This document shows, in pieces, positions 25,720 through 38,875 of a stretch of DNA of 64,000 nucleotides. The translations under genes and the position numbers were made by a program. The notes below the pieces were generated by a model, which saw only the letters and a program-made list of their open reading frames with translations, was not told the DNA's origin and did no database searches. Location: the NCBI GenBank assembly GCA_947846985.1, contig CANTUZ010000004.1, positions 8,174,927-8,238,926 of the forward strand. The letters are read 5' to 3'. This DNA comes from Fratercula arctica. Taxonomy: Eukaryota; Chordata; Aves; Charadriiformes; Alcidae. Every line of letters starts with the position of its first letter. The first letter of the stretch is position 1.

Positions 25720-25795
25720 TCATAGAATCCTAGAATGGTTTGGGTTGGAAGGGACCTTAAAGATTATCTAGTTCCAACCCCCCTGCCATGGGCAC
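25720..25795 (-). mobile_element. CR1 LINE 3' end, short and well preserved
   Basis: Read on the minus strand this is the terminal ~75 bases of an avian CR1. On the plus strand it starts TCATAGAATCCTAGAATGGT, continues with GGGTTGGAAGGGACCTTAAA and ends in CCAACCCCCCTGCCATGGGC. It is close to the bird CR1 consensus as I remember it, so this is one of the younger insertions here and the strongest sign that the source is a bird. CR1 copies are typically 5'-truncated like this and lack target-site duplications. No reverse transcriptase sequence remains. Confidence 0.92.
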
Positions 25796-25839
25796 AATCA
25801 AATCTGGAATTTTGTGAAATTTTTTTTGATGTGTCACGA

Positions 25840-26122
25840 CATATCTGTTAAAGAGAGAGGCAGTATAGAGAAGCAATATGTATGGAAATGGGACCCGGTC
25901 ACGTTTTTTCTCATTATCCTACTCTGATTTTGATTGGCAATGAATTAAACTAATTTTCCCGAGTTGAGTCTGGTTTGCTCGTGACGGTAATTGGTGAACG
26001 ATCTCCCTGTCCTTATCTCAACCCGTGAGCCTTTCGTTATATTTTCTCTCCAGTTGAGAAGGGCGGTGATAGAGCGGCTTTGGTGGGCAGCTGGCATCCA
26101 GCCAGGGTCAACCCACCCCACA
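25840..26122 (+). mobile_element. Probable solo LTR of an avian endogenous retrovirus
   Basis: The block CATTATCCTACTCTGATTTT, GTGACGGTAATTGGTG, ATCTCCCTGTCCTTATCTCA, GTGATAGAGCGGCTTTGGTG, CATCCAGCCAGGGTCAACCC is one I associate with a repeat frequent in non-galloanserine birds. The 3' edge, ending in CA at about 26122, fits an LTR terminus. The 5' edge is uncertain and could begin as early as 25813. An AATAAA-like site is degenerate (AATGAATTAAAC at about 25940). No gag, pol or env reading frame flanks it, so it would be a solo LTR. The family name cannot be given without a library, and no target-site duplication was found. Confidence 0.6.
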
Positions 26123-26154
26123 AACCAAGCAAAGAAAAAATTACAGGGATAAGC

Positions 26155-26220
26155 AAAAGGAGAAAGGGGAAGGGAAAAGGGAAGGGAAAGGGCAAAGAGA
26201 GAAAGGGGAAAAAGGAGATG
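26155..26220 (+). repeat. Polypurine tract (A/G, one C)
   Basis: About 66 bases of A and G interrupted by a single C at 26193, built from irregular GGGAAA units. It begins about 30 bases beyond the LTR end. Tracts of this kind can form triplex (H-) DNA under supercoiling; that is general knowledge, not shown here. It produces a Pro/Phe-rich false frame on the minus strand. Confidence 0.9.
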
Positions 26221-29200
26221 GACCTTTTTGAGAGGTGGTAAAAAATTTCGTAGAACACTCCTTTTACAGATAAAAGATAAACCAAAATTAAAACAAGCTC
26301 AAAAATATAGATCTTTCATATTTGTACCAGGTTACCTTTTGGACTACAATTACATTTTAAATCACGACTACACAGAGTAAATCATACTAGGTAGTTTAAT
26401 TTGTATTTCTAATTTAAAGTATTGCTAAAGAATCACTGAATGAAGAAGGAATGTAGACTCAGAATATGTGTTCAGCAACATTTGCTTAAGTAAAAAAAAA
26501 AAAAGAAAAAACTGTAGAGTTGCTACTGTTGCTCAATATTAAATCTGAGCAGCTGGGTCTGAATTATTTATGTGCTGAGTTATTAAAACTAAATCAAATA
26601 AACACATGGGAATGCTAGTCATTCCATTTGCTTTCATTAAATCCCCCTCAGGTTATTTCTTTCATGTATCAGCAACTTGACCAAGCAGACTGCAGGACTG
26701 TTCAAGTGTCATGCTAATATTTTGGCATGTGCAATAAGCAGTGATAGAGGGGAAGACTTTTTTTGCCACTCTCACGAAGTGTTTTTGAAGTGTTTATCCA
26801 TATAATTATGACAAGTTGTGTTAATTAATACTGAAGGACCCTTCTAATGTGAAGTTCCTAAAATTACAGTAATTTCAGTGTCTTGAGCATTTGCAGGACA
26901 CATTTCTGAGACGCTATGAAAGGTACTTATATACATGAAACTTAAAATACATTTTCAGAGTTGCATGTAGTCTTAATATATTTTCTGCTTCCAAGTTTCA
27001 CAGTGATTGAATTTCAAAATAAGTTATCTTAATAAGTCATAATATCAATATCTCAGAATAACTTTAGTAAAATTCAAGTTAAACAAATCTAAAATATGTC
27101 TTCAAATCAAAAATAGTTACAGGCACTGTCTCAGGCTTTTTACCAATATGATTTCTTTGTACAGAATATTGCAAACCATATATAAATTCCATTCATTTTT
27201 TAAGGACACCTTTCAGGTTATGTTCTCTGTTGTGCAAACTTTCCCATATACAAAAAAGAACTTCATTATATTTTACTTTATTCTACTCCCAGTTATGCTT
27301 CCCAGGATTCATGAAAGCTCAGTGCTCTCATGCAAATTGTGAGAGAACAGACTTTAGAGAACTATGCCTTTTTGGACCGCACTTCTTTCAGGTTCATCTA
27401 TGATGAAATAAATAGCCTGGGGCCATGTTGTTTCTCAAGGAGGATTACAAAGAAACTGTCCATATGTAGAATCTAAGCCAGTGAAACAATTTCCCTTTCG
27501 TATTCTTTCTTACCAGACAGCCAGTACGGAAACTTCATCATACTTGCTGAAGGTTTACAGGAAGAAAACATTGTTTTCAGGTATGAACACACCCCTGATT
27601 AACCAGTTAACCAGTTCCCATGACTGTCACATACATGTATAAATATATTACTGGTTTAAATCAGTAGATATTTCTTATGTCCTGTAAAATTATCACAGTT
27701 TCAAAATTGGGGATGTATCTATGAAACCAGAGATCCTTTGAAGAACTTCTGCAGACACATCTCATACTGCTTCTCATCATGACCCAATGTAGGACTTGAA
27801 AAAATGTGGAATTAAACTTGTTTGGACATTATATTCCCACTCCTATCACCGTTTCTCTCTTAATTCACAGCTAACTTGCATACTCCAAAACAGGTTATGA
27901 GATTGCATAGAGTTACCTCTGAGGAATAACATTGCCAAGCATTTATGATATTTCCCATTATCTATAAATAAAAACAGGAGTTTCACATAAAAGAATATTA
28001 GCACTCAGTGTCTTCTTTCCACATAAAAGGTTGGCTTTCTTAAAGAAAAAAAAAGCCAAACTCACAAATATCCCAACATAATTTTCTTTCCAGAGAACCT
28101 TTCCTGGTGTCCCATGTAAGCTAAATTGGTTGGTTTGAATTCCCAAGGATTGGGTTCTTACCTAGATTACAAAAATATAAGTTACTGGGAACCTTCATGA
28201 GGTACCACCATTCTTCTCTGAAGGCCAAAATAAGGCATACGAAAATGGCAGTACGCGTATGCCAGTACATGTAGCACAGACAATTCTCTTAAGGAGCCCT
28301 CACATAAATTGCAGCCAAGTAAGAGATTTCAGCCAAAATTTTTCAGCATTTGAATTGCCCCTAGATCAACAGACAATATAGAGGAAACACTTCTTTTCAT
28401 TGTCTGTCCTGGAAAAAATTACTTATTTTTAAAGACCTTTGCTTTTCCTATTAAATAGAATAGCACTAACATAAAATAAAATGTTCACACTGAGCCTTCT
28501 GTATTGAGTAGCAGGGAAAGAGACAGCAATCAAACATGGCATTATTCTTATTTATTCTTATTTCATTATATCTGAGGAGTAGTCCACAGGTATTGTCTAT
28601 CGGTAAACCTCGCAATTAAATCGATACAAACTGCAGCCCAAGACCACCTCCGAGTTTAAAATTAAGTCCCATCCATTCCAATTTCCCCAAGCCAGTTTCA
28701 AATTCAGAAGAAAAAAATTTAAAACCCTCAAAAAATTTACAATATTCTAATGGTGAACAACAAATAATCATTTACTAGTGCTACACCGCATTTCAGTTGC
28801 CGGCATTCTGAAAAAGCTGACTTTAATCAAGGAAACAGGAATTTTTTTACAAAAAGTAAAAGTTGCCATTGGGCATCACAAATGGTATATGGAAACTTCC
28901 ATAAGTCTTTGGAAGTTTTAAAGAAAAAGAGAAGTTTTTTGCCTCTGTAGCACAAAGTATGTCCTGTCTTTCCTCCTCCCCCTAATCAGAAAAGGTTAAG
29001 CTATACTCTGAGCAACTTATTTTCGGGTCAGCAAAGTAAAAGCACTGCTGTAATGTAAGGTTTCATCTTTCAACAGGAAACGTCTGCCTGGCGTAAGATT
29101 TACTTTCACAGCAGTCCTGAGTTTATGATAGCAATCCCTTACACTACAGGAAAAGCGAAGTACAGCAAATGTACTATGTACTATATGCAAAACTGTAAGA

Positions 29201-32200
29201 AAAGCATTGCCCATTTTTCACTTGAACAACGAGCAAAAAAAAAAAGTAAAAGTCTTGCAGGCTGTTTCCATTATGAAGGGAAAGTGGTGGGGGAGCTAGG
29301 TGTTCTCTGATGCTGCCTTATTTATTTACAGAAATTTATAAGGTGCTCTCTTCCTGAGCAGAAGTAAAATCAAATGACAAGAGACAGTTTTCTTGCTCAC
29401 TTTTCCAAACCTCTGTTAGCCAAAATGCTCTCTCACCAGCTGTTTCCTCAGGGACACATTCTCAATGTTAGACCAAGCTGTGTCTGCCGTCCCCTTACAC
29501 GCTCCTACATCAGATTCTTTTGTCTTTTCCTCATCTCTCCCCCAGACATACAAACAATCAAAAAACAGCGTCTGAGAGAACCCATGGCTTCTAATTGCCT
29601 TGAGTGAGCCTTTCCCGTGCACGGTGAGGAGTTCCTGTCTTTTGGGGGGCAGCTACTACAGTTTTACAACAGAATGTCATTTCCTTCAAGGCTCTAAAAT
29701 TTCAGTGGTCTGCTAGGTCCCTCAGGTTTTAGGAAAACTTAGTTTCAGCTTTGGATTTTTAGGTTTTTTTTTTATTTTGTTTTTACATTTAAATCCTCTT
29801 TATTGTATCTGTTTTAATGATGCATCTTAAAGCACTGACGACCAACAAGAAGAGGGTATTCCACAGAAAACAGGGCTATAGTTAAGTAAGCATAATACCT
29901 AGGAAGCAACATTAGATGAACATGTATCACTTCTTAACAGGAAAAAAAAAATAAAAATAACTGGAAGGGAATGTTGTTACCTGAAAAATTCAGATAGTTA
30001 ACCAGGAAAAGAGAAGAACCTTCTCTGGGTCACTAAGATGAATTGTAAATCACTGAGGATCTGCCACTTTATTGATCAGTTTAGTGGGTTTTCATGCTAC
30101 CAAACCTAACAGCATGAAAGGAAAGGCTCCCATCTCATCATCCACCTCCAAAACATAAGTACAACTGGTGTTTATAGGGGAATGTAAGAAAGTAAACAAA
30201 CAATATACGCCATTTCATCTCACTTTTTTTGGCTATTTCAGTAGAACAGCACCGCAGGTATATTTTACAAAGGATGACACGATCACTGTTTGCAGTGGAT
30301 CCCCACACTTCACCATGCTGCTCTGAAAAGTACACCTGTAAAACGACACCGTGGGACTTTCATGGGGCAAAGTTACTTCATTTTTTTGAGCCCTGAAAGC
30401 AACCAGTAGTCTCAGCTTTATAAGTATATCTGTAAGTTACAGCAGCAACAATATCATTAGATAATTCTGTCGTGATAAACCTGTTAGGTGAGGTGGAGTT
30501 ACCTCCGCTTTAAGGATGGAGGTCTTGTATAAGCCCTGTTGGACTACCAGCTCATTTCAAGCTTGCTGCTGAATTTATATTGAGTGTTAATGACTTCCAG
30601 CTAATTCTAAATTGGAGTTAAGAGCTTACAACAGAAAGTGACCCTTGCTATCCCAGAGGAAAAGTGGGAGTGAAATGATTATCTGGGGCTATTTGTTAGG
30701 TCTGAAAACCCACTTAATGGATCAATAAATCAAAGGGTGAATGAAGCTGGTTTTGAAAGTAGGTGTGCGGATTCTAGTACTAAATAGGTGTTTCATGTGA
30801 GGGAACGGTGTGGGTTATTGTAGCCTTAGCGAAATCAGCTGGATCGTATCCTGCAAATCCCCAAAGCAGTATGATGGTTGTTCTAACTTTACTATCACCA
30901 TCCCTTCTTGCGAGTATTCAGTAAAACACCTTTGCACGTATACCTTATGCAAAATGTGTAAATATAACATGGGCGTCATATTTGGTACATTTTAATGCAG
31001 TACACTAGTAATATATAAATGTTTGAGTGTTCATGTAGGCAGAATAGTCAAGTGCCGTCAGGAAACATCAAAGACAGCTTAGCACTCATGTTTAGGAGAT
31101 TTTCTGGTTTAAGATAGAAAAATATATCAGTGAAATGCCATAGAAGAAAAATGATGGACAGGGCAAAAGGAAGACAAGCTTGCTTAGAAAAATTAATAGA
31201 AAGTGAAGCCCAAAACCTCATCTTTCCTGACTAGTGTGTGGCACTCCAGAGACAACTGCTTTTTCAAAGTCATATACGGTTCATCAGCAGATGTATACAA
31301 AACTACCACAGGAAATGCTGCAAAAGCCACACACATTACCCCAAGATTCCTTCATTAACTGATCAATCAATCAATCCTCTTCATTAAAACAGTGGCATCT
31401 AAAGGGCTATCAGAAGGTCTGTCCTGAAGTTTTTTTAAATTATTAAAGTACTTAGATTTGCAGTTACATAGTTATAAACAGAACACATATGCCAGACTGT
31501 TTTTTACAAAAATGGTAGTAGATAAAATAGGTTTGCTCTCTGACAACATATAATACTTAATTTATGCAAACTTGGAAAGGCGCTACGTGCTATGATTTGC
31601 TGTAGTGTACTGCAATGCTCAGAGCGTTCACTCAGCAGAATGATTGACTCAGTAAAATCACACTTTTTCAAAGTCTCACCTCATTACTTGCTTATATATT
31701 ACGGTGGAATAAAGCCAAAACCTATTATATTCAGTGTTAAATAAATGCAGAAAAAGTAGGTAGCATAAAAACTTAGTTTTCACATCACAGATCTCTTAAG
31801 ATGGAGTACATATGTACGCCCCCTTCTCCCAAGAAAACTTTGCAACAAAGCAGCCCGGCATATGATTCCTGAGGTAAAGTCAAATCCTAAACCATGTCCA
31901 CCCATGTCAGCACTATGGCATGTTCCTCCCTAAGAATTTGTCCCTTTTTGTACCAGACAGTAAACTTTTGAGCTAAATCCCAAGAAGCACTTTCCAAACA
32001 TTTTCCAACCCCTGACAGTCAGTTTCTAATACTGCATTTAGTATAATCTTAGTGGAAGGAAATCTGTACTTCCAGTAAATCAGGACATGCTGTCCCAAAA
32101 ACCTTACTCAGAGTTCAGAAAATATGAAACTGGAAGGAACTGATAGCCTGTTAGGACAAGGTAAAAAATTCAGTATGATCTTAAAACAATTACAGAAATG

Positions 32201-32724
32201 TCTTAGGATCAGGTGCAAAACACTTAGCTTAGATCAGAAAAATTGTATGCACAAAACCAAAATGAAGAACGATTAAGCACCAGTTGTCAGCAAGAGATTC
32301 TAAGGAGTTGCATGGATCACAAGCTGAACACAAATCAAAGCTTCGTTCTGCGGAAAGAGGCAGGCATCACATCAGGGTGTATTTTACAATATCGCCTGTG
32401 AAAGACTGAAGAAGGAGCCCTTCCTGTGACTGTGCCAGGAGGCATCTGGATCCTTGCCTTGGAAACGCCAAACTGGGAAAGAGATTCACCATTTAGAGGG
32501 AGTCTGAAAAGGAGTGACAAGAATGAGAAAGGGTGAAGAATCAAGGGGAAGAGGACAAGGAGACAGGGGAGAGGGGGAAAGGAGAAAGGAAAGGCTGAAA
32601 TCGAAGCTACTTAATCGAGACAAGACGGGGCAAAGGTGACAGTGGCATTCAAATCAATGAAGTAAAAGGAAAAGAGAACAGCTATTAAACTATTTAGAGT
32701 TATGACAGTAAACAGATATAAAGC
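26221..32724. other. Non-coding stretch
   Basis: No gene seen. Frames reach at most 77 codons. Contains an A-rich run at about 26493-26510 and a purine-rich patch at about 32500-32600 just before a CR1. The segment 30540-30760 is repeat-free and could be regulatory, but nothing specific supports that. No repeat family was recognised between 26.3 and 32.7 kb. Confidence 0.5.
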
Positions 32725-32940
32725 TATGGGCTTAAACTTCAACAGCAAAGATAAGTCATGCACTGGGGGAAAGCTAATGAAGTTATCTGGCAGGCCCAGG
32801 GAGAGCATGGACCCTCCACCACTAGAAGCCCTTAAAAGAAATGTGTTAAGAGATGCAGGCGTACTTGATTCTCCCGCTGGGTCAGGAGGGATCTCAGGAG
32901 GCATTTTCCAACCTTAAATTCAATTATCCTGTGATTCTAC
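32725..32940 (+). mobile_element. Old CR1 LINE 3' region, sense orientation
   Basis: Starts with GGGCTTAAACTTCAACAGCA. It then has the 'tgga.cctccaccactagaagccctt' block typical of the CR1 3' UTR, followed by TCAGGAGGGATCTCAGGAGG, TTTTCCAACCTTAAATTCAA and the terminal CTGTGATTCTAC. These parts are in consensus order, so the element runs 5' to 3' on the plus strand and ends at its natural 3' terminus. Divergence is high. The 71- and 74-codon frames that overlap it are by-products. The 5' limit may lie further upstream. Confidence 0.75.
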
Positions 32941-35900
32941 AAAACCATTGCCATCATAATGTTATTCATCTCTTTAGAAACTACACAGCCACCACAGAAA
33001 TAAAACAGAGGGAGAAGAGGGGTGATGAGTTTTTTAATAAATTTCTTGTGATTGATCTGAAAGAAAGTCCCTGCTAGGGTCCTGGGTGCCTATTAAGGAA
33101 AGCTCCAGAGGGATATACTAGTATTTCCCATTTTGTCTTCTATTTTACCCTCATGACTATTCTCTATTCTTTAAATTCCATTTTGTTTGTACTAATCTTA
33201 GTGCATCACATCCTCCACAGCAATTTTCAAATACATCCCCTCAGAACAGTCCAAGAGATTCTCTGCACGATAAAGAAGCGCCAGGAAATCTTTTTCTTCT
33301 TTTTTTTTTTTTTTTTTTAAATGAACATGGTTTTGAGTTAATAATATGCTGAGGGAGCAGCTGCACTCAGCAAAACTCCAGCTATAAAACCCCGAAAAGC
33401 TTGTGTGTCTTTCACATCGTACTGCAGCCAAGGCAGCTGAGTCTACATCTGCCTCAAATCACTGGCAGGTAAAGTTTGTGTCTCACTACAGGGATGTAGT
33501 CCCACTGGGTTATTTTATTTATTTGAGACAGAGCAAACTGAAACATTTGGTTTAGCTTGAATTTGTGTTTCTCCCCAAAGTTCACATGAATTTCCACAGG
33601 GCTTATTTGCATTGTTTTGTTTCTATGTATCTTTTTTTTTTTTTTCATTGTATCTATCCTATACTTGCAGCAACAAACAAAAGCCATAAAACTGACACAG
33701 GGCTGCGATGGCCATTTATGCTGCGGTGTGCTACAAGGGCTGTGACAACACACAGTGCTCACATCGGTAAGTTCTGCACAGAAACTCAAGATGGGCAGCA
33801 CTAATTTTCACTTAAATCATAAAACGGGTTGGATAGTTATAAATATAACGACAATCAAAGTATTTTTGTCTTTCTCTTTATCTAGCCCTCAACCCTTTTA
33901 GCTTTTACTAGTTATGACTTTTCTGTTGCCATTTGTGTTCACATTCCCTTAATACTCTGCCTTCTCTAACATCAATGCCTCTTTCTCCTCACTCAAGCGA
34001 CCTCAGATAAAACTATTTAAGGATTATTTTGATCTGCATATTTACAATTTTGAGATTATACCTTGCCCTTAGCTTTCTACATGACCGTACTATATTCTGA
34101 AGTCCCTGAATCAACATATTTAGCCAGAATAAATGGTTTAACGTAGGAACTTCAACGATTATGCTAAAGGAAATAAACATCAATAGGTACTCAGATCAAT
34201 TAAAAAAAATACCAAAAGACACTGCTGGCAGATATTTGGTCCTTCCTTATCTGTTTTGAGAGGGCAAGGAGGGAATTATTTGAGAAAAAATTTCAAATTA
34301 ATGAATTGATTTCACTGTATGAACGTAAGCAAAAATTAGTGCCCAAGCCCAATGGAAAGACGCAGATAAAACACTCTCACATAGAAGAAGAACCCATTTT
34401 GGTTGTGTTTATAAGGCAGGCATGTAAGCAATCAATAACAGTTGGCCAAGGCAGGCCCCCAATATTCACTCAAGACTGTGGACTTTAGACCTCAGTGGAA
34501 ATGCGAGTCAGAAAGTGTGAATTAATGTCATCAGGTGCAGCCCCCGACCCAGATAAATTAAAAAGACAACCTGACACATTATCAAGAACAAAAGAATACA
34601 AATGAAAGCAACAGAGAATGAATTTTCTACTCATTTTAAAGTGTAAGTATGACCTCAGTTTTCAAAGCAGGCCTCCTGTGGCTTTTATTTGACTTTCATG
34701 ACACAGTAATGTATGACACGGTGATGAGCTATGGTTGCGTGTTTCACTCACAGCACTTACAGTACTTTATGACGTGGTTACCTATAGGCCAACACACCTG
34801 CGATCGCGCAGTCAAAATCTCATACAAATTAGAGCTCAATCTGCATTTGCTGCAGACATCAGTAGGGCAAATAAACATATACACAACACAAACTGCATGT
34901 ATCATTTGGCAAACGTAGGTACAAAATTTGCAAGTGCCACGTGATCTTTCATTGTCATGGATTCACAGAAATGCCAAGGATTCATCCAGCCCTTTCCTCA
35001 GCTCAGAAATAATGTGAGATGTATCTAAGGTCATCCCTCACACCTACTTATCTTCTGAAAAACCTCCTGTGGGTGAAATCCTGCAGCCTCTCGTTACGGC
35101 TTGTTCAAATGGTTCATATGCTTAATTATACGTATAGTTGTCTAAACTAATGTTCTTTTTCTGCAGACTGAGTCAACTTGTAATTGTTCTATTTGAAATG
35201 GGCATGGAGCCCTTTATTGAATTGCAGGTTGCTGATTGCAAAACATTTCTACAGTTGTCAAGTCCACTTTCATATTTAATGAAAAATGTCCTAGTCTAGT
35301 CTTGTACACATTTTAGGAGCATACTCTGTAAGTTGTCTTCCAATGTGTTATACATGCCTCCGAAATGAAGAAAACCCGTATTTGCTGTTTCCCCCCCTAC
35401 TGTTTTTTTGGAGGGTGGTTGGTAGAAATCTGGGTGGGAGCTACATTATATCATATTATCATCATCTATAGCATGTGGGATCCCCCGTATTCCTGGAGTA
35501 TTCCAGGAGGTAACCACTAATAACCCAGAGTGCACTGGAAGCATTCTCAGGTGATTTTCAATTTCTTCAATGAGCACACCTCAATGACCTTTGTTCTAAC
35601 CTGATATTCTGGCTCCTCCCCTCTTGTTCCTCATTAACATTACTGCATTAACCATGGAGTCACAATAATCTTTTTTTGATAAAGTCACAAAAAAGTCTTA
35701 TCGCTCTATTCTGTATCCCATATTATCTTTTCAAAAAGTATCTGCAAAAAATATTAGACCTGCCCTTTTTTTCTTTTTCTTACTTTACCTTTAATTAACT
35801 TCTGATATATTTATAGAACCGCTACTTAATGCCTTTTATGTATTTTTTCCTGATTATTCCTTCATATGTTAGGACCACTGGGTTTGTTCCTGTAAGCTTG

Positions 35901-38111
35901 TGCTGTCTTTGCTTACGCTTTTTCATGATTCCTTTTGGATTATCAGGACCCTGATTTATTGACAGCCACTTGGTTCTTCACGTCACTTTGGTGAATCAGG
36001 TTTGTTTGCCAGAATGTCTGTTTTCCCGCCTGGTTTCCTTTTCTCCTTAGTTTCCTTTTGTAGACCCTAACCTATCAACTCTGATTTTGCTGAAACAGGC
36101 TTTCTTGAATCCCTTATGACTGCCTGGTTCTGATGATTTATATTTTTTTTTTATGATGCGGATAAATACTTATTAGGGATGAGGCTGGGAAATCGCTGTA
36201 TTCATTTTACAAATAAAACATTTCCAATGTGATATCCTGTCTTCTTAAGTGCAAAACGGTGACACATATCTCACTGCCTGGTCTCTTGAGTTTGCAAAAC
36301 TCTTTTTTCATGCTATAACTCACATGTGTTGACATATAAGATTACAAACGTAAACCAAACAAGCAAAGGTTGAGGATGTGTAAGAGGCAGTTCTTAGAGA
36401 TATGAAAGGAGAAAGGGCAAGGCAAATATTGCCTGACAAATCCTTCCCTGACTACCACCAGTGGATTCACAGTGTGAATTATAGAGCATTTGCTATAGTT
36501 TGCTTCTTAACTTTCAAAAAAGCTTCTTCTAATACCTTTGAATTGACTGTACAAAAGGTTCAGAGTATTTATTTGCCTTCATATACTGGAACAGTACAAC
36601 AATTGCACAGATGGGCAGTTTCATGTGCTTTTCATTAACTTTTTTTTCTTTTTAAACACACCTTCTTTGCTCAAGCTAGTTTATGCTGGTTTTGTTTTAC
36701 GACATGATGGTTTATAAAATTTCTGTCAAACTGTGTTACTGTTTGATCATTATAAGAACAATCAGAGTAAGTGTTGCCAGTTACAGTTTTTCAACCCAGC
36801 CAAGTCACAGTGTACATATGGTACAAGATATAAAGCAACGTGAAGACTGATTAGCGTGCAAAGTGCAGCGCAGTGGTCTTTACTATTCATCATTAATGTC
36901 ACAGTGGATTTTAAGAAGCAAGAGACTTTTCCCATAGCCAAAGCAGTCTTGCACATAACCACAGGGAAGAAAAGCCAACCAGAAATTATGCAACATGTGT
37001 GAGCACGGTCTTCAGCCATAACCTCCTTTGCAGAAACAGAAAGATTGTTCCTATCACATTTTCCTGCTAACTCCTCCTAAAGGTTCCGGAAACATATGTC
37101 AGAACAGCTTTCCTTAAGACAGAGCAGTGAATTTTTACACTTATTTCCCGGAAAATCTTCACTTCCTGAAAACATTGCAGCATCTGCCTCAGAACGCCTG
37201 AAGCCCCACCCAAAGTTTGCAACAAACAAGACGAAGAAGATCCATGTCATCTTTGGACCTCATGGTATAATGCATGTGGATATGCGGGAAAAATTAGGGT
37301 CAAAAAAAAATAAGGCTAAGCAAACCAAGCTCCTGAAGATCCTAGATTCTTGCTGGTTCTCTTTTGTCTTTTGTGTTTTATAGCCAAATGTCCAAGGGTT
37401 CTTTCTGATTATCTTTTGCCTTTTTTTTTTTTTTAAGAGGGTAAAATATAAATTCACACTAATCTCTACGTATTAAAGACAAATCTTATTTGACACCCAC
37501 CCAGGAAATTCTATGTATACTTAACCTATTCTGCATGTGCAGACATCAATGGAGCATACATGCTCAATGGCCTAAAAGGCATCTCTTCAGCAGGAACTTT
37601 CAGAAGGTGGATCCTCATGAAATTGCTCACAGAAGGACCAATTTTAAATGCTTTTGTCGCTAGGCAAAAATCTCATTTCAAGCAGCCAACACATTCATAT
37701 GCTTGACAGGAATGAGCAACAATTTACAGCGTGTTGCCTACTTCATTGGTTAATATAAGAAACTGACATTTACGCGTGTCAGAACTCATACGGAGCCATG
37801 TCACCAGAGGAATTGTTTGGGGAGCACTTCAGCAGGCACAACTCCACCACAGTCTTTAAAAAGCGTGCATATATAACACCCTTCCTGTAGGCAGTCTGGC
37901 TCTCTGAAACCGTTTAGGACCCACTCAAGAACACTCATGACTTTTGGGAGGAGGTGGAGAAAGACAGGGAGTTCGTAGGCAACAAATTAAGAAAGCTCTC
38001 AAATGAGTTCTCTGTCAGACGATGTTCTTGAAGTGCCTAATGAATCATAATCAAATATATGTGATTAACAGAAGGTGAATCCAAATATATGGAGACCAAA
38101 TGAATATAGTG
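32941..38111. other. Non-coding stretch
   Basis: No gene supported. Contains T runs at 33300-33318, 33632-33645 and 37421-37434. A frame at 37096-37383 contains a Lys-rich section but has no recognisable domain and no convincing splice pair. The 115-codon minus-strand frame at 33454-33801 is interrupted by a Lys run that comes from a T tract and is taken as chance. Confidence 0.5.
33300..33318. repeat. Poly-T tract (19 bases)
   Basis: T19 followed by AAATGAAC. Simple sequence; the source is unknown. Confidence 0.95.
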
Positions 38112-38400
38112 GCTTGTAGCCACATCATTTTGTGTTATGAGCCAGTCAGACCTCCCAAGTTAAGCAGTGCTGAGCCAAGTCTGAATTTAAATAGGAGATC
38201 CTCCAAGGAAAACTGAGTGCATGTGCTGAAGGAAATAGTACTGGTAGCCCTTGTCTGTCTGAGTTACTACTGAACTAAGGCTCTCGCATGATGCCAGCAG
38301 CACAGGACTGAGGCTGTAAGAAGAAACTCAGATCTTTGAATCCTAGCTCCTAGCGGTCATTAAAAATCCTTCAGCAGTTTTTGGAAAAGTAATGATGTTC
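38112..38400 (+). mobile_element. 5S-rRNA-headed SINE relic (AmnSINE/SINE3-like)
   Basis: The first ~120 bases align in order with vertebrate 5S rRNA. GCTTGTAGCCACATCATTTT corresponds to the 5' end, CAGTCAGACCTCCCAAGTTA and AGCAGTGCTG to the box A region, AATAGGAGATCC to box C, and GCATGTGCTG to the 3' part. A non-5S body follows, including AGCGGTCATTAAAAATCC near 38355-38372, which resembles the 'ggtcattaaagatccc' motif I know from the tail of amniote 5S-derived SINEs. The head plus this body argues for a SINE rather than a simple 5S pseudogene. It is too diverged to be transcribed by Pol III with confidence. Confidence 0.65.
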
Positions 38401-38738
38401 ATGTAACAAAATTTCATACTAGATAATTATAATACAACAAATATCACAGCAGCTCAAGGCAGATAGAGTGTTTTCTTCCACTTGTTCCCCATCAGCTTTC
38501 ATGGAGTTTTATTCTAAGGAGTTGGAAAGTTCTACTCAAGAGGTGATTTCACTCATGTTCTAGTGTTAAAGAGATTATAGCTTATTGCACTGGAATCGCA
38601 AGTTCAAATTAATATTTTTTTTTTAACCCCCATGTTACACCTTTCTTTTGATTTGTTACTTACTCAAAAATAGTGTATTGAGCAAATCTATTTGGCAGTC
38701 TCTGTCTTCGCATTGCATGAAGCTAACCAAATAACTCA

Positions 38739-38875
38739 TGATTCTTAGACTCAGAGCAATTTAGGCTGGAAGGGACCCTCAGGAATTCATGTAGTCCAAT
38801 CACCTGCTTAAACTACAGCTGATGCCAAAGTTCAATCCAGGTGCCCAGGGCCTTATTGTAATTTACAGGCACAAA
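38739..38875 (-). mobile_element. Old CR1 LINE 3' end
   Basis: On the plus strand the order is ATGATTCTTAGACTCAGAGC, TTTAGGCTGGAAGGGACCCT, TCATGTAGTCCAATCACCTG and CCAGGTGCCCAGGGCCTTAT. This is the reverse complement of a CR1 3' UTR running inward from its terminus ('..ggttggaagggacctcaggaggtcatctagtccaaccccctgctc..'). It is diverged, so old. The open frame at 38822-39040 begins inside this element and is a by-product. Confidence 0.78.

Noticed and set aside
35070..35090. MITE terminus (GGGTGAAATCCTGCAGCC)
   Set aside because: A single 18-base resemblance with no palindromic partner.
37096..37383. Frame with a Lys-rich middle as a candidate exon
   Set aside because: Acceptor is ambiguous (two CAGs), the donor at about 37264 is weak, and the peptide is not recognised.
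38112..38232. Functional 5S rRNA gene
   Set aside because: Many substitutions in the internal promoter boxes and a SINE-like body instead of a T-run terminator.
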